From: Cynocephalus volans
Taxonomy: Eukaryota; Chordata; Mammalia; Dermoptera; Cynocephalidae
Length of the DNA: 64,000 nucleotides
NCBI RefSeq assembly: GCF_027409185.1
Contig: NC_084475.1
Span: forward strand, 15,458,130-15,522,129
Reading direction: 5' to 3'
How positions within the stretch are numbered: the first letter of the stretch is position 1; every line of letters begins with the position of its first letter. Shown piece after piece: positions 59,291-63,070 of this stretch. The notes beneath the pieces were generated by a model. That model had not been told where the DNA came from and searched no databases. It worked only from the letters and a program-made list of their open reading frames with translations. The position numbers and the translations under genes were made by a program.

Positions 59291-62200
59291 ACATACACAC
59301 ACACATACACATTTTTCCTCTGTATATTTTCTCAGGCACTATCTTGAACTGCCCACTCATACATACAGTTTTTCTTTTAAACCACCTCAAATCCTCTTTG
59401 GAAGTAGATGATGCACAAATGAAGACAGAAACAAAATGACTTCAGAAGAAAGAACAAAGACACTTGTCTGAATGGTGGCAAAGCTGACAAAGAGGTTTTC
59501 GTCAGAACCACAATTAATTAACATTTTCATAAATGCTATGGAAAAGGGAAGGCACGGTGAAAAATCTGCATCCAAAATTTGACATTTGGCTTCTCCAAGC
59601 AGTGAACTTGAGAGCTAACTGGAGAAACTTCAGATAAATCCCAGCAGAGGTTGAGTGGAGAGAGAAACTCCACTGTGTATCTAAGGCAAGGATTTAGGCA
59701 GACCCATCCCTAACATTTGGGGGACCGGGGCTAGAGTACAGATGGAGGCACACATACCATATGTCATAATATTTTAACATTCTGAATCAAGCTAAAAAAT
59801 GTAGTTTGATTTAGAATCAAGGGTGTTCAGTCTTCCCACCTGGATAAAATACCTTCCTACTAACCTGGAAGCCAGTTAGAATGTAGGATTCTCAGAAGTT
59901 CCACACCAAAACGTGACAGCTTAGGGACAGCCAGCCCCGAGTCCCCAACCCCTCCCTCACAAGCTGCTCTCCTTCTCTTCCCCCTTCTGCACACCCCAAT
60001 CCCAAAGACTCTCAGGAGAATGTATGTGGATACCCCAGGCTGCACATCCAAGTTCTCTCCACACCCCTGCAGCAGCCACCCCTCGGCCACTCCTCAAACC
60101 TAGGGATACAACACAAGCTGTGAGCTTGGGGCACAGCGTAGTTTATAGGAGGGACGTGAGCCTTTGGCCCTGTGAACCCCTGGCCTCATGGGGAGGAGCA
60201 CAGACAGAAGAGGGACAGGTCTAAGGGAGGTTCTAGATTTAGGGGGAAATAATTCAACAATGCTTGTAAATCTATCAGCTCTGAGCTCTCCATTGTGGCC
60301 CAGATAAAAAGTTCTTGGAGTCCCTGTCAACAGATTCCTGATGCTGCTAAAAAAAACCAGCATGAGAGCCATCATCCTCCCCTGCCCTGAGCCAGGATGC
60401 AGCTGGATCTGAAATGGTGAAATCTGGGTGCACCCCTGGACCATCCCCACTGAACCAGAAGTCCCAAGAAGATGGGAGTTTCCTACTAGGAGAGAAGAAA
60501 AGAAAGGAAAAGGATAAAAGGGAAAAGAATTAGAATCAGTTATATCCTTTAGGAAATAAATGAGGTGAACACAGATGGGCTTATTCCTCACATTCTGGAA
60601 TATTCTCTCTAGGAAGAGCTTCGTAAAGCCTGAGAAAGTTAGATCTGAGATGTAAATTATTAAAGCCACTGCACATAGCAAACAAATGGAGCTCTTTAAC
60701 CCAGGAGGAAATAAGAGCAGAATAGAATTTGGTCTGGGAGGTGGGGGTGGGGGAACCATAGTCAAGGAACATCCAAAGTCAACATCATGTAAAACCCTAG
60801 GTTCAACATGCCCTGGTACTGATTCCCTCCAATGTCACTGTCAACTGAACAGTGGTTGGGGCCCAAGGAGACCCTGCCAACCTCTATGTTTTTATGTTTT
60901 GGGTTGTTTCTTTTTTTTAAATCTTTCTGTTTCTGCAAGTCCAGCTAAAGTTTGCACCTCCTAAGCCTTTCCAATGACCTTAATGCTTGTTTTTGGAAAG
61001 TGGCTATTGTCCACTTTGAAACTAAGGCATTTGTCCACTCATTCATTCACTCACAGAGGGTACCAGCCTCTGGATGCATGCATATTTCTTCCCTGTTGCT
61101 TATGATTTTCTTTCAAATATTTTACCTGAAATTCCAGGCTAATTCTCATTCCTACTTCCTCCCAGTACAGACCTCGCAGAGGAAATTGGCCATCCACCTC
61201 TTCCCCAAAATCTGCTTCTCTTTGAAATGTTATCCGCTCCAAGGCCTTGTTCCAGAGCCAGGTGTGAACTCTTCCCAAGGCACAGACCCAGATATCTGAT
61301 TTTGTTTTATTCCACAGGCATTTTGGGGGGACTTTCTCATACAAGGAGATCCATGGACATTCTATTAGTCCAGGTCTTCCAAGAAGCAGATGCCAAAAGG
61401 GAATTAAATGTGCAAGGATTTTATTAGGGGAAATACCTGTGAGAGAAATGGGCTAGAGGCCAGGAGAGCCATCAGACCATGATCTAAGTCTGACCCCAGG
61501 GAGGGAGTCCTTGAGCTGAAGCTGCCGCTAGAGGAGTCCTGTGTCTCCTGGGAGCAGGCCTGCCCCGGTGTCCCTGCCATGCTCTGCCTCTGGCTGGGAA
61601 TTGCCTATGGGGAGCGTGGACTTGGCACAAACACAGCAATGATGGGTTTCAGAGTGCAGCAGCAGGTACCCCAGGCCGGTTATGCCCCTGTGGTTGGAAG
61701 ACTGTGAGGCTGAGTGGAAAAAAATATGCATCGTTTGGTTTTTCTCTGCCCTCGGCACAGTCAGCAACACATAAGACCGACTTTCAATGTCTGTTACTAA
61801 ATGTGTGGGGACCTCACTCCGCTCACAAGCAAGCCAGCAATTCTGCAGCGGGCACCAGCTGGGTGTCCTCCAATTCAATTCCAACACCATCTCCCTGGAG
61901 ATAGTGTCTGATCCACAGGCTGAGGGCTCAGCCCCCAAGCCTGCCCCCGAATTCAGATGCCAGTCTCAAGTCCAGGCCTCTGGAATTTCTGACTAACCAG
62001 CTATAAATCAGGGTTCCCACAACCCCCTCCTCGGGTTCAGTTAGTTTGCTTGAGCGGCTCAGAGAAATCAGGGAAGCACGTACTTATGTTTACCGGTTTC
62101 TTATAAAGGATATCACAAAGGATAGGATGAAGAGATGCATAGGGCGAGGTGTAGGGGAAGGGGCACGGAGCTTCCTAACCCCCCCCCGTGCGCCACCCTC

Positions 62201-63070
62201 CAGGAACCTCCACGTGTTCAGTTATCCAGAAGGTCCCCGAACCCAGGCCTCTTGGCTTTATACGGAGGCTTCGTTACACAGGTATGATTGATTAAATCAT
62301 TGGCCACCAGTGACCGACTTAACCTTCAGCCCAAGTCTTGCCTTGGTCTTTGCTGTGACCAGCCCCCATCCTGAAGCTAAGCGGGGTGCAGGGCGAAGAC
62401 CTAATGTATATTTTCACAATATCACAGAAGCACATTCCCACGGTCACCTCAAACACTCACTAACTCTTGTGGGAAGGAAATTTCCTCTGTTCATCAAAGC
62501 CTTCTTCAGTGATTTCGATAGAAAATTAAGAGTTTGGGGCTGGCCCGTGGCTCACTTGGGAGACTGTGGTGCTGATAACACCAAGGCCACGGGTTTGAAT
62601 CCCTGTATAGGGATGGCTGGTTGGCTCACTTGGGAGAGCGTGGTGCCGACAACACCAAGTCAAGGGTTAAGATCCCCTTACCGGTCATCTTTAAAAAAAA
62701 AGAAAGAAAGAAAGAAAGAAAATTAAGAATTTGGTGTGTTTGTGTGTATTTGTGTGGGAGCATGTGTTTGTGTGTGTGCACCTGTGTCTAAATGCCTGTG
62801 CATGTCTGTGTATATGTATGTGTGTGTGTCTGTCTGTACATTTACTTGTGTGTCTATGTATGTGTCTATGAGTGTGTGTGCTCCCACAGCCACAACAACG
62901 TCTCCGAGGCCTGACTCACACCACAGGCCTTCACGTCTCTCTCTGTTGCCCCCTTTCAGACCATCCTGGTGGGCGACAGTGGCGTGGGAAAGACATCTCT
63001 GCTGGTTCAGTTCGACCAGGGCAAGTTCATCCCAGGCTCTTTCTCGGCCACGGTGGGCATCGGATTCACG
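17302..63070 (+). CDS. RAB37: RAB37 small GTPase, 5' part (coding exons 1 and 2; remainder beyond the window)
   Basis: Join 17302..17373 and 62960..63070, giving the first 61 residues. RAB37 is a Rab-family small GTPase associated with secretory granules and regulated exocytosis (family knowledge). Exon 1 encodes a 24-residue start beginning MDLQRPDSYQGG and ending EHVLHK, which I recognise as the long-isoform N-terminus of mammalian RAB37. Exon 2 adds 37 residues with the P-loop GDSGVGKT (residues 29-36) and the switch I threonine (T55, in ATVGIGF). Exon 1 ends AAG|gtaaaa and exon 2 begins ctttcag|ACC; both junctions are phase 0, so the frame continues. The intervening intron is 45,586 bp and contains CD300LF on the other strand. 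Later G motifs and the prenylated C-terminus are not in the window. The start ATG has G at -3 and +4. Identity is firm; the transcript start is not mapped. Confidence 0.92.
17374..18215. other. Start of RAB37 intron 1, no repeat or exon recognised
   Basis: Mostly unique-looking sequence directly after the first exon. CpG density falls quickly. Regulatory elements are possible but no specific motif supports one. Confidence 0.4.
18220..18350 (-). repeat. MIR SINE fragment
   Basis: Reverse-complement MIR: 'acttgaggaaacaaaagtcc', 'gctggtaaatggcagagttg'. Confidence 0.65.
18351..19384. other. Intronic, nothing specific seen
   Basis: AT-rich intronic sequence without recognisable exon. A short MER/Charlie-like piece near 18,365-18,490 ('aggggtccatggaccagcag', 'ctgcccaggactgctgaatc') resembles an old DNA-transposon fragment. 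Confidence 0.4.
19388..19590 (-). mobile_element. LINE1 (L1M-like) 3' region
   Basis: Typical antisense L1M sequence: 'ttttattgaaatataaaaaa', 'gattgtcacaaagtagacat', 'acagccactaccagaatg'. Confidence 0.6.
19670..19890 (+). repeat. MIR SINE (old)
   Basis: MIR order: 'ccaggcttagaatcagccag', 'gctataaagtaggaataata', ending 'gcattcaataaatagtg'. Confidence 0.65.
20185..20351 (+). mobile_element. Dimeric tRNA-Ile-like SINE (CYN type), perfect target duplication
   Basis: Two tRNA-like units as in the other dimers. The exact 14-bp duplication attcacttatatga flanks it at 20,171-20,184 and 20,352-20,365. Confidence 0.9.
20366..22915. other. Intronic, largely unique sequence
   Basis: No exon with splice context or recognisable domain was found. 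A short L2/MIR-like piece lies near 21,205-21,260. The GC content is moderate. Confidence 0.4.
22926..23531 (+). repeat. CA-rich compound array (~600 bp)
   Basis: Almost pure alternating CA with regular interruptions. The word cactcacaccataca recurs at least seven times, separated by caccacacacacactacac-type spacers, so this is a compound microsatellite with a higher-order unit. The long open frame across it is a by-product. Confidence 0.95.
23532..24255. other. Intronic, nothing specific seen
   Basis: No exon or clear repeat was recognised. Confidence 0.35.
24260..24430 (-). repeat. MIR SINE (old)
   Basis: Reverse-complement MIR: 'cctgtcctaagcactttacg', 'ctacaacaaccctattttaa', 'acagatgagtgaattgacgc'. 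Confidence 0.6.
24431..25545. other. Intronic, nothing specific seen
   Basis: A short MIR/L2-like piece sits at 25,195-25,245 ('catatgccaggtgccagg'). No exon recognised. Confidence 0.35.
25550..25770 (-). repeat. Minisatellite, unit related to GGTGGTCAGGACAGG (antisense)
   Basis: CCACCTGTCCTGACC-like words recur. From 25,667 the array has a 36-bp unit repeated without change (starts at 25,667, 25,703 and 25,739). It is the reverse complement of the array at 26,805. Confidence 0.85.
26677..26737 (+). repeat. 21-bp tandem repeat, each unit a perfect hairpin
   Basis: Three units start at 26,677, 26,698 and 26,719 (the last is incomplete). Each unit has arm aataacc, 7-base loop agactta and arm ggttatt, so it is self-complementary with a 7-bp stem. 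Confidence 0.92.
26805..27130 (+). repeat. Minisatellite, unit GGTGGTCAGGACAGG-like
   Basis: G-rich words ggtggtcaggacaggta, gtggacaggacaggagg and relatives recur at 15-20 bp spacing with much variation. It is opposite in orientation to the array at 25,550. Confidence 0.85.
27245..27375 (-). repeat. MIR SINE fragment
   Basis: Reverse-complement MIR: 'cagaggaggaaacagaccct', 'ccaaggccactcagcaggcg'. Confidence 0.65.
27376..31464. other. Intronic, no exon recognised
   Basis: About 4 kb with no repeat I can name confidently and no convincing exon. The part at 28,160-28,620 is less repetitive and might hold a conserved or pseudogene segment, but no domain can be read. Confidence 0.35.
31465..32215 (-). 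mobile_element. LINE2 3' region
   Basis: Reverse-complement L2: 'attcattgagtcaacaaata', 'aacattccagaaaaaaggaa', 'atctctggctactggaaaga'. It is the same repeat part as at 49,830 and the reverse of 36,840. Confidence 0.75.
32320..32535 (+). repeat. MIR SINE, near full length
   Basis: MIR order: 'agactctggagccaaaatgc', 'aatagaaacaccctcatggg', 'gttgtgaggattaaatgagc'. Confidence 0.88.
32541..33000 (-). mobile_element. MaLR-type solo LTR downstream of CD300LF, same orientation as the gene
   Basis: Read on the minus strand it begins tgtgtggtgagctgaataat and ends with AATAAATTTGTATTG followed by 'gctgctgggaaac'. This is the MaLR LTR layout and includes a poly(A) signal. Related to the plus-strand copy at 46,727. 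Confidence 0.75.
32611..32616 (-). promoter_or_regulatory. AATAAA, candidate CD300LF poly(A) signal inside an LTR
   Basis: This is the first AATAAA on the minus strand that I find downstream of the CD300LF stop, about 670 bp away. It lies in a MaLR-type LTR in the same orientation as the gene, and such LTRs carry their own polyadenylation signal here. Confidence 0.4.
33285..33440 (-). CDS. CD300LF: CD300LF exon 7: tail end with Y249, Y263, Y284 and stop
   Basis: The acceptor is ctttcttgcag. The exon encodes VSFPREEVPYVSL, then EPTYSNM, and finishes TEYSAIRRL before TAG. It therefore supplies two ITIM-type motifs (VPYVSL, TEYSAI) and one YxxM motif. The 3' UTR continues towards lower coordinates. 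Confidence 0.92.
   Translation of the reverse strand, partial: VSFPREEVPYVSLSLDNLDQEPTYSNMSHLINYTPGRDHEEPTEYSAIRRL
33285..51335 (-). CDS. CD300LF: CD300LF (CLM-1/IREM-1), complete coding region in seven exons
   Basis: Complement of join 33285..33440, 33823..33963, 34264..34286, 36044..36156, 41004..41061, 42507..42848, 51296..51335. Total 873 nt, 290 residues. CD300LF is a type I myeloid receptor that binds lipids such as ceramide and phosphatidylserine and can inhibit through SHP-1 or signal through PI3K (family knowledge). Visible order: signal peptide MHLLLLFHLFWLS; IgV domain about 19-126 with C40/C108 and the extra CD300 pair C54/C62, plus the WWCRG and DADTYWCG motifs; an NHT glycosylation sequon at N88; a short stalk 128-150; transmembrane helix about 153-176; tail with Y200 (LCYANL), Y236 (VEYVSM), Y249 (VPYVSL), Y263 (PTYSNM) and Y284 (TEYSAI). 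Every splice junction keeps frame (GT-AG). The gene lies antisense within RAB37 intron 1. Exon 3 and exon 6 acceptors have in-frame alternatives. Confidence 0.93.
33823..33963 (-). CDS. CD300LF: CD300LF exon 6: cytoplasmic tail with Y200 and Y236 motifs
   Basis: This exon encodes PLESDLCYANLTL through EVEYVSM, giving an ITIM-like LCYANL and a YxxM PI3K-type motif. The donor is ATG|gtgtgt, a weak but valid GT site, and the phase is 0. The acceptor used here is cccctgcag; an upstream in-frame AG at 33988 would add eight residues (TDLVIPLQ). The 5' boundary is therefore uncertain by 24 bp. Confidence 0.82.
34264..34286 (-). CDS. CD300LF: CD300LF exon 5: 23-bp micro-exon
   Basis: The exon runs from acceptor gtcttttag to donor CAG|gtaaga and encodes AAGISPEQ together with the split Ala codon. 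It matches the AAGMSPEQ segment that follows the membrane anchor in the human protein. Both splice sites are strong and the frame is kept. Confidence 0.88.
34395..34510 (+). repeat. MIR SINE fragment
   Basis: MIR-like: 'ggttctaattctgatccctc', 'tctgtgacactggtcacatc', 'ctttcatttcttcacctgaa'. Confidence 0.65.
35505..35640 (+). repeat. Impure (TG)n tract in CD300LF intron
   Basis: Alternating purine-pyrimidine sequence rich in tgtgtgca and catgtgtg words. Confidence 0.8.
36044..36156 (-). CDS. CD300LF: CD300LF exon 4: transmembrane segment
   Basis: The exon is 113 bp with acceptor ttgtttccag and donor AAGG|gtgaga. It encodes a membrane-proximal RSAHMK, a ~24-residue Leu/Val-rich helix ending LLAW, and a basic stop-transfer RMLKRQKK. 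No charged residue lies within the helix, unlike CD300 members that pair with adaptor chains through a Lys or Glu. Confidence 0.92.
36400..36810 (+). mobile_element. MaLR-type LTR (old)
   Basis: It contains 'gcagatgtaatcaagttaag', 'gtgggccctactccaatgac', and near its end 'gagaataaatttctgttgtt' and 'aagccacccagtttgggg'. Confidence 0.7.
36840..37425 (+). mobile_element. LINE2 3' end with (TGAA)n terminus
   Basis: L2 landmarks in order: 'agtcagagcatgtccctcct', 'ctgctgttcctcagacagtc', 'agaatgcaagctgcatgagg', 'gccaagaacagtgcctgaca', ending in gaatgaatgaatgaa. Confidence 0.85.
37550..38862 (+). mobile_element. LINE2 ORF2 end and 3' region
   Basis: L2 coding-derived sequence ('gccaagtttcttcaaagagg', 'accactgtcaccaaggttac') is followed by the 3' part ('gggcctttgcatgtgctggt', 'tttcttcgagagtaaggac'). 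Frames are broken. Long for an L2 copy. Confidence 0.7.
38863..39667 (+). mobile_element. Old MaLR-type LTR split by a younger LTR
   Basis: The left part, 38,863-38,990, has 'aggctgaattgtgtctccca' and 'acctcagaatgtgaccgta'. The right part, 39,398-39,667, has 'gtgtccttataagaagaaga' and ends 'gtaaactaatacaaag'. The younger LTR at 38,991-39,397 interrupts it. Confidence 0.75.
38991..39397 (+). mobile_element. Solo LTR (MST-like MaLR) with 5-bp target duplication
   Basis: It starts TGATGGAGTTTGG and ends ACGGACTCAAACA, with AATAAA before the 3' end. The 5-bp target aggtc is exactly duplicated at 38,986-38,990 and 39,398-39,402. No internal region remains, so it is a recombined solo LTR. Confidence 0.88.
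39668..40315. other. CD300LF intron, nothing specific seen
   Basis: AT-rich stretch with a short L2-like end at about 39,775-39,860 ('ctcgagggcagaaacct'). Confidence 0.4.
40320..40495 (+). repeat. MIR SINE fragment
   Basis: MIR-like: 'ctcagtttcttcttctgtaa', 'atgggaatatttgtacctgc', 'ggttgtaggcaggtcaaaga'. Confidence 0.65.
40758..40786. repeat. (GAAT)n microsatellite
   Basis: Five tandem gaat units, perhaps the end of an L2 copy ('agcacactgccagccatgta' lies just upstream). Confidence 0.75.
41004..41061 (-). CDS. CD300LF: CD300LF exon 3: stalk
   Basis: This 58-bp exon encodes ATVTQEETKSFSTLTSHYP plus a split Arg codon and ends CCCAG|gtaagc. I chose the acceptor gatgacag|CG because it continues the IgV exon as TIDP-ATVTQEE, which aligns without a gap with the human protein. 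The C-rich (cca/cct) sequence just upstream then serves as the pyrimidine tract. A second in-frame acceptor at 41113/41112 would add 17 Thr/Ser-rich residues. Confidence 0.8.
41062..42506. other. CD300LF intron 2, no further exon seen
   Basis: GC-richer sequence between the IgV and stalk exons. A C/A-rich (ccacct)-type tract directly abuts the stalk exon acceptor. No named repeat. Confidence 0.45.
42507..42848 (-). CDS. CD300LF: CD300LF exon 2: IgV domain
   Basis: The exon is 342 bp, phase 1 to phase 1, between tgttttccag and CCAG|gtaatt. It encodes the whole V-type Ig domain: ERGSLTVQC strand B, WWCRG strand C, a CKILVK second cysteine, DRVSI and FTVTMEDL, then DADTYWCG strand F and GVTVKVTID strand G. 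This one-exon IgV layout is standard for CD300 genes. No stop or frameshift is seen. Confidence 0.95.
43085..43316 (+). mobile_element. LINE1 3' end (old)
   Basis: 'ttctgggtgatgaaaatatt' and 'ttatacctcaacttaaaa' are typical of L1ME-type 3' ends. Confidence 0.5.
43783..43891 (+). mobile_element. Monomeric tRNA-Ile-like SINE (CYN type)
   Basis: 'ggccagttagctcggttggt', 'tttataacaccaaggtcatg', then A-rich (gaaa)n tail. Target word aaaacttccc flanks it at 43,768-43,777 and 43,892-43,901. Confidence 0.9.
43909..44017 (+). mobile_element. Monomeric tRNA-Ile-like SINE, reinserted in the same target
   Basis: Same family as the previous SINE, with 'gtggtgttgcaacaccaaga' in the anticodon arm. The 3' end is a 13-base T run rather than an A tail. 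The target is duplicated as aaaacttccccaaaaga (43,892-43,908) and gaaacttccccagaaga (44,018-44,034). Confidence 0.88.
45261..45382. repeat. Imperfect inverted repeat with a third direct copy
   Basis: The left arm at 45,261-45,286 (ttcagataatttctagcgtg...) is matched by an inverted arm at 45,357-45,382 (tgcacgctagagattatctg). A diverged direct copy lies between them at 45,312-45,340 (attcaggtcatctctagtat). Confidence 0.8.
46727..47152 (+). mobile_element. MaLR-type LTR
   Basis: 'gtagacagaatagtatcctc' start, 'gggactttgcagatgtgatt', 'gattatccaggtggcctaaa' and the end 'caggaaactgatacaga'. Same family as the minus-strand LTR at 32,541. Confidence 0.7.
47153..48305. other. CD300LF intron 1, no exon seen
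   Basis: Unique-looking sequence with a short MIR-like piece near 48,070-48,150 ('tcctggacaagtcacttacc'). Confidence 0.4.
48310..48490 (+). mobile_element. LINE2 3' fragment
   Basis: 'ggtctcagctcagatgtgtc', 'cagcccaccctatttaaagc' and 'gctcacagtacttattgc' follow L2 3' order. Confidence 0.65.
48655..49735 (-). mobile_element. LINE1 ORF2 end/3' UTR, split by an LTR
   Basis: Antisense L1: 'gagatgtaattcacatacca', 'tggctgaataatattccatt', then after the LTR 'aggagtggaattgctgggtc' and 'gtggctacaccattgtatat'. The L1 continues on both sides of the LTR at 49,128-49,556. Confidence 0.85.
49128..49556 (+). mobile_element. MaLR-type solo LTR inside LINE1
   Basis: 'ggttggatatgcttgtcccc', 'gaatggattaatccatcgat', a poly(A) region 'gcaataaatattgtttcctc' and the end 'aatggactcatacag'. 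It interrupts the antisense L1. Confidence 0.75.
49830..50390 (-). mobile_element. LINE2 3' region
   Basis: Reverse-complement L2: 'aacattctgggcagagagaa', 'cagcaagtgcaaaagtcctg', 'gggaagtccttggaggattt'. Confidence 0.8.
50391..51295. other. CD300LF intron 1 near the signal exon, no repeat named
   Basis: Includes a continuation of L2-type sequence to about 50,640 and pyrimidine-rich stretches at 50,810-51,045. No exon seen. Confidence 0.4.
51296..51335 (-). CDS. CD300LF: CD300LF exon 1: signal peptide
   Basis: This exon encodes MHLLLLFHLFWLS plus one base of the next codon and ends TCAG|gtgagc. The hydrophobic leader and the FWLS ending match the CD300 family leader. The ATG has A at -3. Confidence 0.9.
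51429..51438 (-). promoter_or_regulatory. PU.1/ETS-like motif upstream of CD300LF
   Basis: On the gene's strand this reads AGAGGAAGTG, inside a purine-rich stretch about 95 bp upstream of the start codon. A TATA-less, purine-rich promoter with a GGAA core near the start is typical of myeloid genes. This is a motif match only. Confidence 0.4.
51439..53155. other. Sequence upstream of CD300LF, within RAB37 intron 1
   Basis: Contains the presumed CD300LF promoter and 5' UTR. No exon or major transposon recognised. An (AG)n run lies at 52,188-52,226. Confidence 0.45.
52188..52226. repeat. (GA)n/(GAAA)n microsatellite
   Basis: Pure purine run gaaagaaaga followed by ~11 GA units. Confidence 0.9.
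53163..53365 (+). repeat. Impure (TG)n tract
   Basis: Clusters of tgtgtgtg separated by short unique words across about 200 bp. Confidence 0.8.
53426..53525 (+). repeat. Diverged direct duplicate A (partner at 55,633)
   Basis: Shares ordered words with 55,633-55,733: acttgcaaactacaga, cttttcagaaccca, gaggagctcctgt, aaagggcca and ctctccca. It belongs to no repeat family I recognise. Confidence 0.75.
53728..53787 (+). repeat. Source copy of a 60-bp segment reused at 54,761
   Basis: Direct comparison with 54,761-54,820 shows 59 of 60 positions identical (g at 53,764 versus a). This copy sits in non-LTR sequence. Confidence 0.9.
54645..55138 (+). mobile_element. Solo LTR (MST-like MaLR), with foreign 60-bp patch and (CT)n expansion
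   Basis: Starts TGATGGAGTTTGG and ends CGGACTAATACA. The 5-bp target cccct is duplicated at 54,640-54,644 and 55,139-55,143. It is the same family as 38,991-39,397, but part of its left half is replaced by a copied segment (54,761-54,820) and its CT-rich part is expanded. Confidence 0.88.
54888..54951 (+). repeat. (CT)n microsatellite, 32 units
   Basis: 64 uninterrupted bases of CT inside the LTR. The sister LTR at 38,991 has only a short tctctctctct here. Confidence 0.97.
55187..55351 (+). mobile_element. Monomeric tRNA-Ile-like SINE (CYN type)
   Basis: 'ggccagttagctcagtttgt', 'agcacggttgttataacacc', AT-rich (aaat)n tail. Target taaggttta is at 55,178-55,186 and 55,352-55,360. Confidence 0.85.
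55633..55733 (+). repeat. Diverged direct duplicate B (partner at 53,426)
   Basis: See the partner copy. Differences are scattered substitutions and small gaps, so the duplication is old. Confidence 0.75.
56015..56180 (-). repeat. MIR SINE (old)
   Basis: Reverse-complement MIR: 'attgaatcctcattacaaat', 'gcaagtgacttgccaaaggt', 'tggcagagtcaggattcaaa'. Confidence 0.85.
56594..56952 (+). mobile_element. MaLR-type LTR (MLT1-like)
   Basis: 'attatggtttgaatgtttgt', 'gtggggcctttgggaggtga', 'cctcaccagacaccgaatct' and the end 'gggactaagacag'. Confidence 0.78.
57060..57606 (+). mobile_element. Tigger-type DNA transposon remnant ending in a 49-bp triplication
   Basis: 'aaattgtgcaccgttctgag' and 'gccccaaagtgcaagagtag' match the region before and at the start of a Tigger transposase (APKCKSSDAG), with the rest internally deleted. 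It ends in three direct 49-bp units starting at 57,451, 57,500 and 57,549. Confidence 0.75.
57607..58135. other. Intronic, AT-rich, nothing named
   Basis: Possibly old LINE material ('ttacaaaagtaatgtgtgtt'). No exon. Confidence 0.35.
58140..58500 (-). repeat. Old interspersed repeat, family uncertain
   Basis: 'aaggaattggctcacacaac', 'aagtccaaaatctgcagggc' and 'ctagccaagtggacacataa' recur widely in mammalian genomes. I cannot name the family surely. A 23-bp piece (gagatttatttcaaggaatt...) is locally duplicated at 58,150 and 58,170. Confidence 0.5.
59228..59310 (+). repeat. (CA)n microsatellite
   Basis: cacgcacgcacacacac followed by (CA)n interrupted by a few t bases. Confidence 0.95.
59311..61340. 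other. Intronic, no exon or named repeat
   Basis: A 221-codon open frame on the minus strand (60,100-60,765) has no recognisable domain or splice support. Nothing is called. Confidence 0.4.
61355..62330. repeat. Probable old LTR-type sequence, family uncertain
   Basis: 'aatgtgcaaggattttatta' (61,409) and 'gatgaagagatgcatagggc' (62,127) resemble mammalian ERV-type LTR pieces. Boundaries cannot be set and no coding remnant is seen. Confidence 0.35.
62538..62717 (+). mobile_element. Dimeric tRNA-Ile-like SINE (CYN type) next to RAB37 exon 2
   Basis: Two tRNA-like units, then a (gaaa)n tail. Target gaaaattaagagtttgg (62,521-62,537) and gaaaattaagaatttgg (62,718-62,734) differ at one base. The insertion lies about 225 bp upstream of the exon acceptor. 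Confidence 0.9.
62733..62885 (+). repeat. Impure (TG)n tract upstream of RAB37 exon 2
   Basis: Alternating tgtgtgtg with interruptions, ending about 75 bp before the exon acceptor. Confidence 0.85.
62960..63070 (+). CDS. RAB37: RAB37 coding exon 2 (P-loop/switch I exon)
   Basis: There are 37 codons between a cccctttcag acceptor and an ACG|gtaagc donor, both phase 0. The exon encodes the nucleotide-binding P-loop GDSGVGKT followed by LLVQFDQGKF and the effector segment ATVGIGFT. In most Rabs the residue after the TVGI/TIGI motif is Asp; here it is Gly, which agrees with the long human RAB37 isoform as I remember it. A second P-loop exon used by the other RAB37 isoform (GDTGVGKT type) is expected further downstream, outside the window. 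Confidence 0.92.

Larger units (their letters stand above)
17374..62959 (+). other. RAB37 intron 1 (45.6 kb) hosting CD300LF
   Basis: The intron begins gtaaaaatct and ends ccctttcag. Apart from CD300LF it holds repeats and unassigned sequence, listed separately. No other RAB37 exon was recognised inside it. Confidence 0.85.

Noticed and set aside
60100..60765. 221-codon open frame on the minus strand
   Set aside because: No recognisable domain, no splice or promoter support, low-complexity proline start; likely chance.
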